A stretch of DNA of 64,000 bases from assembly GCA_958430865.1 (NCBI GenBank), contig CAUDNR010000313.1, forward strand, positions 47,656 to 111,655. The letters run 5' to 3'. Position 1 is the first letter of the stretch, and each line of letters opens with the position of its first letter. The DNA is from Entrophospora sp. SA101 (Eukaryota > Glomeromycota > Glomeromycetes > Entrophosporales > Entrophosporaceae). The notes beneath the pieces are model-generated. The model made no database searches and was not told where the DNA came from. It saw nothing but the letters and a program-made list of their open reading frames with translations. Position numbers and translations under genes: made by a program. Below, piece after piece: positions 10,645 through 20,133 of the stretch.

Positions 10645-10992
10645 TTACTTTGGGTGAGTTAAAAGACAAGCGAAAGCAATTATTAATAAAAAGGCTCCCA
10701 AAGCAACACTAATCAAAAATGAAAAAAAGCCAATAATTAATAAAACAATCCCTATAATAACAAGGTTAGTTCTAGCTTTTTTCTTTTCCAAATCTTTTTT
10801 GCTAATCTCTTCTTCTTTTTCATTTTTTTCTTCCTCTTCTGTTTCTTTTTCCTGCTTACGCAAATTTCGCTCTACAATCATTTTTGTATAGCATTCTTTG
10901 TGGTAGCAACCACCCTTTTCAAATTCTCCCGAGCCCAATTCTCGCACTTCTTCTCCCTCGGGGATTTTTTCTAAACAATAATTACAAAGCAT
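10645..10992 (-). CDS. Zinc-ribbon membrane protein
   Basis: 115 residues. An N-terminal zinc-binding head (CNYC at residues 3-6, CYHKEC near 29-34), an acidic/basic coiled coil (about 40-72, KEEEISKKDLEKKK) and two close hydrophobic segments at the C-terminus. No signal peptide. The head resembles those of the proteins at 25853 and 37015. Unknown function; perhaps a membrane-tethered regulator or adaptor. Confidence 0.75.
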   Translation of the reverse strand: MLCNYCLEKIPEGEEVRELGSGEFEKGGCYHKECYTKMIVERNLRKQEKETEEEEKNEKEEEISKKDLEKKKARTNLVIIGIVLLIIGFFSFLISVALGAFLLIIAFACLLTHPK

Positions 10993-11133
10993 GATTTTAT
11001 TACCAATTTTTAATTGTCAAATATAAAGCCACACAAAAATAAGCCACGGAAAGAACTAACCAAATTCAGCCAATAGTGGTTCACCTTTGTTCTTCTTTAA
11101 TCACAAAAAAAATAGATAATTTGCGAAAAAAAA

Positions 11134-11210
11134 TGGTAGCAGGAAGAGGACTCGAACCTCCGACCTGACGAATATGAGTCGTCTGCTCTAACCAACTGAG
11201 CTATCCTGCC
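11134..11210 (-). tRNA. tRNA with anticodon CAU (elongator Met, or Ile2)
   Basis: Acceptor GGCAGGA/TCCTGCT, anticodon loop CTCATAT, T loop TTCGAGT, encoded CCA. It lacks the unpaired first base and the GGG/CCC stem of initiator tRNA-Met, so it is elongator Met or a lysidine-modified Ile tRNA. The 5' end overlaps the last codons of rpmA by 23 nt. Confidence 0.9.
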
Positions 11211-11502
11211 TTTGAACGATTTTCACAAAAGTTTTCTTTTCTCGACCTTTGTAGTATTTGACTGTTCCTTTTTTTAAAGCAAAAAGTGTCCAATCGCCTC
11301 CCGTTCCCACATTTGACCCAGCTTTAATCTTGTTGCCTAACTGACGAAATAAAATCATCCCGGCTTTTACTGTTTCTCCATCGTGTTTTTTAATCCCCCG
11401 CCTTTTGGAAATTGAATCATGGGAGCGATTAGTTTTCGCTGAGCCACCAGCTTTTTTTTGGGCAAAAAATTGCAAATCTAATTTAAAAATTTTTTTTTTC
11501 AT
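11188..11502 (-). CDS. rpmA: Ribosomal protein L27 with cleavable N-terminal extension
   Basis: 104 residues of the large subunit protein near the peptidyl transferase centre. The extension KLDLQFFAQKKAGG is the Firmicutes/Mollicutes site cut by protease Prp, which is encoded at 19779. AGGSAKTNRSHDSISKRRGIKKHDGE matches L27 in pieces. The last residues (about QDSSVG) and the TAG stop are encoded inside the downstream tRNA-CAU gene, so RNase P cleavage at the tRNA would remove the stop codon. rplU is not adjacent, unlike in most bacteria. Confidence 0.95.
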   Translation of the reverse strand: MKKKIFKLDLQFFAQKKAGGSAKTNRSHDSISKRRGIKKHDGETVKAGMILFRQLGNKIKAGSNVGTGGDWTLFALKKGTVKYYKGREKKTFVKIVQRQDSSVG

Positions 11503-11600
11503 AATATATTAGTTTTTAAATTTGTTCTGTTTTTTTCAAACTCACATTTTCTTTTAACATGCTTTTAAATTTTTTTTGACATTTAATCCATATTATTAAA

Positions 11601-11676
11601 TGGTAGGACTGAGTGGAATCGAACCACCCATCTCACCCTTATCAGGGGTGCGCTCTAGCCGCTGAGCCACAGTCCT
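11601..11676 (-). tRNA. tRNA-Ile (anticodon GAU)
   Basis: Acceptor AGGACTG/CAGTCCT, anticodon loop CTGATAA (GAU), T loop TTCGATT, encoded CCA. It begins 2 bp after the yebC stop codon on the same strand. Confidence 0.95.
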
Positions 11677-11678
11677 GT

Positions 11679-12395
11679 TTAATTTACATTAACTGCAAAA
11701 TTTAGTTCATTTTGGTTTTGCTTTATTCTTTGTTTTAGTTTTTGTGCGTACTCTTTTGCTTCTTGACTGACTAATTCTTGAAAAACCAACGGCTGCCAAA
11801 TTTTTTTCTTGCTTTTAATAAAACAGCAAACATCTCCAAAAAGGCAATTCTCTATTGCTTCACCAACTTCTTTCTCTATAAAAATAATTTTTACTTGATC
11901 TTTGGAAATTTCTATTTGTTCAATTTTATTAATTACTTCGGTAGGCAAAATTGTTAATAAATGCCCTTCGAGTTCGGCAGACTTATCTTTCTTTTCCAAC
12001 TCCCAAAGGTTAACTTTGCGAAAATAATAAAACAGATTGTCTTTGCTCATTTCTTTTCATTGTAACTCTTTGCTTAAAGAATTAATAATTTCCCGCGGTC
12101 TTTCTTCGTCTTTTCCTTCACAATAGAGGACAATTTCAAAAAGAGCTTGATATAATTTACCAAAATGCTCGTTGCCGTTGCTTTGCTTTTGTTTTCATTT
12201 TTCCCAAATTTGGTATACTTTTTCTTTGGGAAAACTGTGCTCACGAGCAAGGCTTAATGCTTTTTCGGAAACTCCTCCTTCTCGTTGGACTAGGAGTTCA
12301 ATTTCTCTTCTTACTCTTTGGTGTTCTTGACTGCGAACTTGGGCTTGGCGACCTTTTCTTCATTTCACATTTGCCGCGTGGGAGTGTCCTGCCAT
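11679..12395 (-). CDS. yebC: YebC/TACO1-family protein, divergent
   Basis: 238 residues, the usual YebC length. The start MAGHSHAANVKWRKGRQAQ fits the family opening MAGHSKWANIKxxKxxQ, and ALSLAREHSFPKEKVYQIWEK matches the helical segment that follows. Domains 2-3 are poorly conserved. YebC/TACO1 proteins relieve ribosome stalling at polyproline or act as transcription regulators. Two TGA-Trp codons hide the N-terminal half in a standard-code reading. It runs straight into tRNA-Ile, 2 bp later. Confidence 0.85.
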
Positions 12396-12617
12396 TTTTG
12401 TATATTTATATAAAGTTTTATTGAACTAAATCCTTAATCGCTCATTTTTGTCTGTACCCAAAATAACTATGAAAATAGAACGAAAGTTAACTCCAAGCAA
12501 GCCAAAAGTCAACCACGGTGGGCGTTTTTGTGTGGGGTACGAACTTCACCTGTTACCATTCTCGCAAATTATTTCTACAAGGAGAATTCAAACAAGAAAT
12601 TTTATTAAAAAAAGATT

Positions 12618-13376
12618 ATGACCTTTCTTGCTTTCGGCAATCATACTGTCCGTAGTTTAATAAATTCTCCTTATTTCCAATTAAAGAAAGTTCTGCTTTT
12701 GGCGGATAAATACGAAAACGATCAAGAATTGCTCCAATTATTAGAAACTAAAAAAATCTCTTGTCAATTGCTAGCCAAAAATGATTTTTCCCGTTATAGT
12801 TTTGACAAAAAAAATCAAGGCATTGTTGCTTTTATTAAAGAATATGCTCATACTTCGCTTCACACTTTACTAAAAAAAAAGCCAAACCGCCAATTCCCTT
12901 TGTTAATTATGCTCGATAGCATTCAAGATCCCCACAATTTTGGGGCAATTTTACGGACTTGTGCCGCTTTAAAAATAGATGGAGTGATTATTGCCACTGA
13001 AAACCAAGTCCCAGTGAATAGCACTGTAATCAAAGTTTCCGTGGGTGGCGCAGCTTATGTTCCTGTTTGCCAAGTCAATAACTTGTTAGAGGCTATTAAT
13101 GAGTTAAAAAAAGCTGGCTACCGAATTGTTTCAACAGTTTGCCAATCAGGAGCCCAAGAATATAATCAAATAGAGTTTAGTTTCCCCACTTGTTTAGTTT
13201 TTGGTAGCGAGCACCAAGGAATTAGGCAAAAAATTATTCAAAAGAGTGATAATTCTCTTTATATCCCAATGAGTAATAATATTAGTTCTTTAAATGTTTC
13301 TGTCAGTTGCGGAATTATCCTAGCCCAGATAATTAATCAGTGAGAAAGAAAAATAAGAAATTTCCAAAGTAATTAG
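12618..13376 (+). CDS. rlmB: 23S rRNA 2'-O-methyltransferase (TrmH/RlmB family)
   Basis: 252 residues if the TGA at 13341 is read as Trp (241 otherwise). SPOUT motifs: MLDSIQDPHNFGAILRTCAA (motif 1), FGSEHQGIRQK (motif 2) and IPMSNNISSLNVSVS (motif 3). An N-terminal substrate-binding domain precedes them (MTFLAFGNHTVRSLI). It methylates a ribose in 23S rRNA or a tRNA. The 222 bp upstream carry only a doubtful 60-codon open frame. Confidence 0.92.
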
Positions 13377-13468
13377 GTTCAAAAAACAATTTTATTAAAT
13401 TTGTCCCAGTGATTATTTTTGTAGAAAAATTATGAATGAAATATTTGTTAACGTTTAAAATCTTTCAA

Positions 13469-16400
13469 TTAACTTGTATAAAATTTGATATCAGTAATTT
13501 TGCGACCTTTATCTTTTAATAAATTTTTGCTTCGACTTTCGTTATTTTTTAAGAAATCAGCCAAATCTTTTTTGTTGTATCAGCAAACATCTTCTTGGGT
13601 CAATAAATATATTTCAGGGTTCCCCTCTTTATTGACTAGACGCACATGCTGTAGAGGATTTTCTACCGAGGCTTTGTGTTTCTTTGTGGCTTGTTCTTGG
13701 CACTTTTCACAGCCTTTTCTTTCGGTTTTCAACTTATTCAAAGTTAGGCATTTAGTTCGGTTGCCAAGGGCTTCGTGACGGAGTTTGGTGCTTTGTTCTT
13801 TTTTTTTCTCTAAATCAGTGGTTAATTTTTGAACTTCTTTGGCCGCGTCCGGTTTGGTTTTCTTTCAGTTTTCTAGTTTTTCTTTTATTTCTTCGATTTT
13901 CTCTTTGGCTTGCTGAATTTGTTTGTCATACTTGTGGCAATGATTACAAGTCTCGTGCTTGACCATTTCTTCTTGAGTTTTTTGCTCATGATTACTACAA
14001 TATTTTTGGCAATCTCGGCATTTTTTATTTTTTTCCTTAAAATCATTTATTTTATCATGCTGACTTTTATATTCGTCAAGTAGTTTCTGGTAAGTTGCTC
14101 CTTTTTGTTTTAAATCTTGGGTTTGAGTGGCAATAGCTACTTCACCAATGGTTGGGTCAACCGGAGAGTTAGCAATTTTTCTTGCCATTTCTTTGGTATT
14201 TACTCCGGTAATTATTTTGCTATCTTTCATTATTTTCTCCTTAACTTCTAGCGGCAGAGTAGATTTTAGTATCCTCTCTTCGGCTTTTTCTTTTTCCTCC
14301 CGCAATTCGCTTTCAACTTTGTCTTTGGCTTTTTTCAATTTTTCTAAATCAATTCAATGTTTTTTACAATAAGGCGTTTTTTTTAATTTACTACTATCGG
14401 AACTGATTCAAGTTTTAGTCGCCGACAGTGGCTTTTTTTCACCCGCATTATCTTTTTTAATTAAGAGCAGCAGCAGATTGTCCTTGTTTTCTCCGGCTTT
14501 GATTATTAATAAGTCGATTACTTGTTCACACTTTACTTGCTTGCGGGTTTGTTTAGTAAATAATTGGGGATTTTGACAGCCTTGACATTCTTTAATTTCA
14601 GTGGTTAATTTTCTAAATTGGGAGCAACGAGAATAAGCCTTAACACCTTGACTTTTATCGCAACAATTAGCAGTTTTGTGTTTCTTTAACTGGTTTTGGT
14701 GAACGGGACAATAAATTGCTTTTCCTTCTTCATCCTTTTTTCTCATCTGGCGGTAAAGCGGAGTTTTTAAATTTTTTACTTGGCCATCCTTGCCTTTCCG
14801 TTTCAGAATAATTTCTATTTCTTCATCGCCTTGAATCAAAACGCTTTTAATAATTTCGTCACCACTACCGGTTCATTTTTCTTGACAATTATTACATTCC
14901 TTAATTTGCTTTTGAATTTCTCTTAATTGTGGACAACCAATACCACAAACATGAGCAATAGTTTTATGTTCGGCTAATTGGCTCTGGTGAAGCGAACATT
15001 TTTCAATAGTTTTTTGGTAAAGACTAATTAATTTCTTCCCTGATTTGCTGATATTTTGCAGTTTTTCGGTCGGAATGAGTTTAATTTTTCCTTTGCGGGT
15101 GATAATAAGCAGAAATTTCTCGGCAAACCCTTCTTGGACTGGCAAAGCCGTGGTGAAGAATTCTTGGGATTTCAGCGTTGGTTTTAATTCTCCTTTTCTA
15201 ATTCTCGTGAAATACTCCTCGTCTAAGTTAGTAGTTTTATTGAAAGCGACAAATTTATAGAAAGTAAGGCTATATAATCTACCATAACTAGAAAAACATC
15301 ACAAATCATCGCGACGGTCCAGTTTAATCAGGGCTCAATTATCGCCCCGGGTTTTTAGTTCTTTGCCTTGGCTAGGAATATTGGTTGGCTCCACTGCCGA
15401 AAGACTGTGTGCCGTTAAATAATTATTAACTTTATTTTCTTTCTTGTTTTCTGAACGGCTCAATAAAACAATTCTTTCTTCGTGGGGAATTAATTGTCTT
15501 TCTTCAATTGAGTGTTGGGTTGAAGTAACTGTCGTTTTTCTTTTATCTTGGGGATAATCATTTTTTAATGCTTGTAATTCTTGAATTAATTTTTCTTTTC
15601 TTTTGGCTTGGTCAGTAATTACTAATTGTTGCTCATTATTGTCTTGTTGTAATTTATCAATATCATTTTGTAGTTTTTCTCGGCGTTCGGGAGTAAATTG
15701 GCGAAAACTAGCGGGCGTATCTAAAATGCGATTAATGGCTTCTTGTTCTAAATTGCTGGTTTTTTCCGGTGAATCAGGTGATTTCTCCTGGATGGTTCGC
15801 AATTGGTGCTCTAACTTTTTTAACTCGGCTTGGAAACGAGTTCTTAATTTTTGTTCTCGTTCTTCATCGGAGGAAGCACCATGAGCAATTTGGGCGATTT
15901 CCTGGTAATTTTCAATAATGAAGCGGCGGGTTTCTAAATTAATCAATTCTTTCTGATTTTTGTGATAAATAAATTGGGCCTTTTTTTGAATATTTTCTAA
16001 GCGTTGATTAATAAATCCTTGCAGAACTTCTTTGAGCGAAAAAATCTTGGGTTGGTCATCAATCAAGGCCCGCATTTTCACCGAAAAAGAATTTTGTAGT
16101 CTGGTAGTTTTGAATAGTTGATTGAGAATAACTTCCCCATCGTAATTAGGGTCAAAGCGGCAATGAATATTAACCGGTTCTTCATAACTGGAATAATCAG
16201 CAACATTACGCAAACCATCAATTTTTTTGTCTTTAATTATTCGACTGATGTTTTCTACTAATTTGGCCTTGTTAACTTTATAAGGTAATTCAGTAATATG
16301 AATTAAATCTTTTTTTGGTTTAGTGGAATTATCTTCTTTCTCCGGCTTGCTAGAAATAATTTCGGCTTTGGCCCGAATGTAAATAGTCCCTTCGCCTTTT

Positions 16401-19359
16401 TCGTAGATACTATGTAATTTCTCTTGTTCTAAAATTTGACCACCGGTTGGGAAATCAGGTCCTGGCAGATGAGTAATTAATTGTTCCAAAGTAATTTCTG
16501 GTTCCTGAATAAGACTAATGGTCGCATTAACTACTTCTCCTAAATTATGGGGCGGAATATTAGTACTCATTCCGACGGCAATACCACTGGAACCGTTTAA
16601 TAATAAATTAAGACTAGCTGGTAAAATCTTGGGTTCTTTTTGGTTTCATCGTAATTATCAATTCATTCCACCGTTTCAAAAGCCAAATCTTCTAGCAGAT
16701 AAGCACCAAATTTAGTTAAACGAGCTTCGGTATAACGCATCGCAGCGGCGGGGTCACCATCCATTGAACCTCAATTTCCTTGACCATCCACCAATGGATA
16801 ACGACAATGGAAGTCCTGAGCCATTTTTACCATGGCTTGGTAAATACTTTGGTCGCCGTGGGGGTGATAATCACCCATTACGTCCCCGATAATTTTGGAG
16901 GCTTTGCGATGGGCTTTGCCCGGAAGCAGATTTAATTGATAAAGAGTATAAAGTATTCTTCTTTGGACTGGTTTTAAACCATCATATAATTGCGGCAAAG
17001 CCCGGTCTTCCACGACCGCATAAGCATAATCCAAGAATTTGACCAATAAAGCCTGACCAATGTCTACCTTATTATCAACGACTGTTAATTGAGCATTTTT
17101 ATGTTCGCCACTTTCTAAACGTCTTTTGCGTGGTTCACTTTTGGCGCCCATTAAATCTTCAATGATGTCCCGAATAGAAGGGGGGTTAGGGAAAAGTAAT
17201 TCGTGGAGACAACGCTTCTTGACCGCCATGGTAGTTTCCCGTAATTGTTGGGGATTCATTTCTCCTAATCCTTTAAAGCGTTGTAAACGACCAGCCGTTC
17301 CTTTGGTTTGCTGTTGGTAAGTCTCTAATTCATAATCATTATAGAAGTATTTAGTTTCTTTTTTAGTTTGTAAGCGGTAAAGAGGGGTCACTGCCAAATA
17401 AAGTCGATGTTCATCAATCAAGTAGCGGAAATAGCGGACAAAAAAAGTTAAAGCCAAACATTCAATATGCTTACCGTCCGCATCGGCGTCGGTCATGATT
17501 ACTACTTTTCCGTAGCGGAGTTTTTTTAATAGGCTTTCTTGGGTTTTCTCAACTATGGTTCGTAATTGTTCTCCGGTGAGAAAAGTGTGAGCCGGAATTA
17601 TTTGTTCTTGTTCGTTTTCGTCTTGATAAATAAATTCTTCGGGGATTTCTAATTCTTCGGTAATATCACTTTCTATTTTCGTTCGAAAGCGATTATAGTG
17701 ATTTTGGGTGGCTTCGCTGACACTAAACCCTAAGGCATTGATTAAATTCTTTATTTCTTCGTTCTCTAAAATTTTGTTCCGCTCGGCTTTTTCTACATTG
17801 ATGATTTTTCCCTGAACTGGTAAAACCGCTTGATTATAAGGGTCACGAGCCGACTTAGCACTACCGCCCGCCGATTCTCCTTCCACAATAAATAATTCGT
17901 TGTTGACTGCTTCTTTGGAAATACAAGGGGCTAGTTTGCCGGGCAAAGCGGCACCGCGTCCTCCCTCCCGCAAGGATTTTTGGTATTCCTCGGTTTTCGC
18001 TCGATTTTGGGCGGTTTCAATGATTTTTTGGCTAATTGCTTCCGCACTATTGCCGTGGTCTTGGAGGAATTTTTTAACTAAATCGTAAGTAATGTTTTTA
18101 ACTATATCCCGCACGGGAGTCATTGCCAAACGATATTTAGTTTGACCAGAGAATTGGGGGTCTTTCACCCGAATAGCCAAAATGGCAACTAATCCTTCCA
18201 AAATGTCGTCGGCTTTTATGCTTAATTTCAGATTAGTATATTTTTCTTTGATTCAATCACGACAAGCACTAATTAAGCCATTTTCAAAACCGTCCAGGTG
18301 GCTTCCCCCACCGCCAGTGCTAATGTTATTACAAAAAGACTTAATTTGGCTCTTTTTTTGTTCTTGATTATACTGAAAAGCAAAATTTAAGTAAAAATAC
18401 TCTTTTTGGTAATTTCCTTCTTCATTTTTTCTTATTGGAATCAGGTCAGTTCATTCCTCCGTGCAGACTTCGGTATTTTCTAAGTAATTCTCTTGGTTTA
18501 GTTCCTTTACTCAGCCGGCTAAGCCACTGCTAAAATGATAAGTAATTGGTGCGGCGTCAGGAGAAGGGTGAAAAATTAAAGTTAAATTAGGATTAAGATA
18601 AGCCAAATCTTTGAGGCGATTTTGAATAGTCTCAATTTTGAAATAAGTAAATTCAGGAAAAATTTTCGAGTCGGGAGTAAAGGTAACAATAATTCCGCTT
18701 GGTCTTCCCGGAGTGTCAATAACTTGTGAATTTACTAAATTTCCTTCCCGGAATTCGACTATTCCTGTTTTATCTTTTTCTTGACAATTATTGCACCCCT
18801 TAATTTGCTTTCTTAATTCTTCTAATTGTTGACGGCAAGTTACACTCCCACAAGGGTGGTTATCGTCTTCGTGTTTTGCTCATTGGGTTTGGTGAAGCGG
18901 ACACTTTTCAATTACTTTTCGGCTACTTTCGGCTCGCAGATAGGTTGACAAAGCGTTAACGGCGGTTACTCCTACTCCGTGTAATCCCCCCGAGGTTTTG
19001 TAAACTTTACTTTTTAATTTACCACCAGCGTGAAGGATAGTAAAAATGGTTTCCAAAGAATTTTTTTTAATAGTAAGGTGTTTTTCAATAGGAGCACCAC
19101 GCCCATTATCTTCTACCGTAATAGTTTTTTGGTCCGCTGAAAGAGTTATTTTGATTTGACTACAATAACCAACGACTGCTTCGTCAATCGAGTTATCAAT
19201 TACTTCTTGAAAAAGATGATGTCAACCTTGTTCGTCAGTTGAGCCAATATACATTGCCGGGTAATTTCTGACTGAGTCAATATCTCCTTTTGGAACTTGA
19301 ATACTTTCGGCTTCGTAATCAATCTCTTGTTCTTCTATGATTTTTTTTTTGTCATCCAT
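13469..19359 (-). CDS. gyrBA: GyrB-GyrA fusion topoisomerase with zinc insertions; one -1 frameshift
   Basis: A single minus-strand frame runs from a GyrB start ([12 protein letters not shown] at 19359) through the whole B subunit into GyrA without a stop or ATG at the joint. B part: GHKL ATPase ([36 protein letters not shown]), Toprim ([19 protein letters not shown]), end [12 protein letters not shown] near residue 745. A part: [15 protein letters not shown] from about 773, catalytic tyrosine in [10 protein letters not shown] near 876, [17 protein letters not shown]. At 16637-16641 a run of five A (coding strand) puts the following sequence in the -1 frame; otherwise the product is about 1963 residues. 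The GyrA tail lacks a recognisable GyrA box (QRRGGKG) and is rebuilt from zinc modules and coiled coils. TGA is Trp, e.g. DGQGN-W-GSMDGD. Gyrase or topo IV cannot be decided. No other gyr or par gene is in the window. Confidence 0.9.
13700..13999 (-). other. Zinc staple module A4 in GyrA tail (long hairpin)
   Basis: Opens with YCSNHEQ (C-x2-H) and closes with GCEKCQ (C-x2-C-Q) 100 residues later. The interior is predicted helical and rich in K, E and Q ([23 protein letters not shown]). An extra H-x2-C-x2-C cluster ([10 protein letters not shown]) lies near its start. Last of four such modules in the C-terminal part. Confidence 0.6.
14009..14368 (-). other. Zinc staple module A3 in GyrA tail (long hairpin)
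   Basis: Opens with YCKKHW (C-x2-H) and closes with KCRDCQK (C-x2-C-Q), 120 residues in total. The span between is a long charged helical region ([17 protein letters not shown]) with a short non-helical middle. Same ends as modules A1, A2 and B1, but with the hairpin greatly lengthened. Confidence 0.55.
14576..14710 (-). other. Zinc staple module A2 in GyrA C-terminal domain
   Basis: 45 residues from [14 protein letters not shown] to IKECQGCQ. Pattern C-x2-H-x6-H, internal C-C and C, closing C-x2-C. It sits between two predicted beta strands ([11 protein letters not shown] and [14 protein letters not shown]). Confidence 0.75.
14885..14998 (-). other. Zinc staple module A1 in GyrA C-terminal domain
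   Basis: 38 residues from [14 protein letters not shown] to [10 protein letters not shown], with inner H, C and C ligands (VCGIGC). Its closing residues IKxCNNCQEK are shared with the GyrB module B1, which is strong evidence that the two copies are related by descent. It follows the strand [19 protein letters not shown] typical of the GyrA propeller. Confidence 0.8.
16637..16641 (-). other. -1 frameshift site in gyrBA (A5 run before GAACCC)
   Basis: On the coding strand ACC AAA AAG AAC is followed in frame by about ten codons and a TAA; re-reading the G as GAA CCC AAG gives the conserved GyrA continuation KEPKILPAS. The motif C-AAA-AAG resembles the A-AAA-AAG class of -1 slippery sites, but a single missing A through mutation or sequencing error explains it equally well. 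Confidence 0.8.
18784..18903 (-). other. Zinc staple module B1 inserted in GyrB ATPase domain
   Basis: Residues about 153-192 of the fusion: [12 protein letters not shown], then CGSVTC, then [10 protein letters not shown]. It replaces the tight turn between the strands that in ordinary GyrB read RDGKxYxQxF; the flanking [12 protein letters not shown] and [10 protein letters not shown] correspond to those strands. Ordinary GyrB has no cysteines here. Confidence 0.85.
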
Positions 19360-19500
19360 GGATTATATTAATTTTTACAGTATAATTCGTTAAATTTTGG
19401 TTTATTTGTTCAGCAATTCAAAAACTAGTAAAAAACAATTGAAATTGATTTACTAGGAAAAAATTGGAAAAAAGAACTAATTTTCAATAAAATTATCAAT

Positions 19501-19719
19501 ATGAGTTGAAAATTTTGGTGACCATGAAGCGCCGGGGTAATGATTGGTGTCATTCTAGCCTGGCTTATTTTTATCGGAATTTGGGTTGCACAAATAATTC
19601 GTTTGTCTAAAAGAAAAGATAAAACTCTGATGTGGGTAGTGTTAATTTTAGGTTTTGCCATTACGCCTTTTCTCGCTGGCTTAATAGGTTTATTTCTTGG
19701 TAGAGAGAGAGATAATTAA
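19501..19719 (+). CDS. Small two-helix membrane protein
   Basis: 72 residues beginning MSWKFWWPWSAGVMIG, with four TGA-Trp or TGG codons in the first nine. Two hydrophobic helices (about 12-34 and 43-65) separated by RLSKRKDK. It is divergent from gyrBA, 142 bp away, and 60 bp upstream of prp. No family recognised. Confidence 0.55.
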
Positions 19720-19778
19720 GCGTTTATTTTTGAGTGCGAGAGAAGCGGTTTAATAAATTCAGGGCAAATTAGAGAATA

Positions 19779-20108
19779 ATGATTAAGATATTTTACCAGT
19801 TGGAGTTGGGCAAAAATAAGAAGCAATTTAAATATATCAAAGTCCAGGGTCATGCTAATTCTGCCCCCAAAGAAAAAGATTTAGTTTGTGCGGGAATTTC
19901 GGCAATTGTTAACGGCACCGTTAATTTTTTGCAAGAAAATTATGCTGAAGACTGCCAAATTTCAGTTTTTCCCGCGGAGATAATTATCAATTGTTTTTTG
20001 CCAAGTAATCAAAATTTTCAACTGTTGCTAGAAATGTTTTTTTATCAATTAAAGAATGTTGCTTTGACTTACCCCCAATATTTTCAATTCTTTGAGAGAA
20101 ATGGGTAA
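19779..20108 (+). CDS. prp: Ribosomal-processing cysteine protease Prp
   Basis: 109 residues. The catalytic pair is the His of VQGHANSAPK (about residue 27) and the Cys of DLVCAGISAIVN (about 41). Prp removes the N-terminal extension of ribosomal protein L27; the matching substrate site LDLQFFA is present in rpmA at 11188-11502. In most Firmicutes prp lies between rplU and rpmA; here it is 8 kb away from rpmA. Confidence 0.9.
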   Translation: MIKIFYQLELGKNKKQFKYIKVQGHANSAPKEKDLVCAGISAIVNGTVNFLQENYAEDCQISVFPAEIIINCFLPSNQNFQLLLEMFFYQLKNVALTYPQYFQFFERNG

Positions 20109-20133
20109 AGCATTTCGTGCGAGAAATGTTTTT

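Noticed and set aside
12469..12660. Open frame MKIERKLTPSKPKVNHGG upstream of rlmB
   Set aside because: Overlaps the rlmB start in another register and shows no conserved feature.
13485..13778. Plus-strand 97-residue frame in the gyrBA tail
   Set aside because: Lies antisense to the continuous gyrBA frame; shadow.
16771..18201. UGA read as glycine (as in Gracilibacteria) to explain in-frame TGA
   Set aside because: TGA falls at tryptophans conserved in CysRS (FVLWK, GRPGW) and in PepF, so Trp fits and Gly does not.
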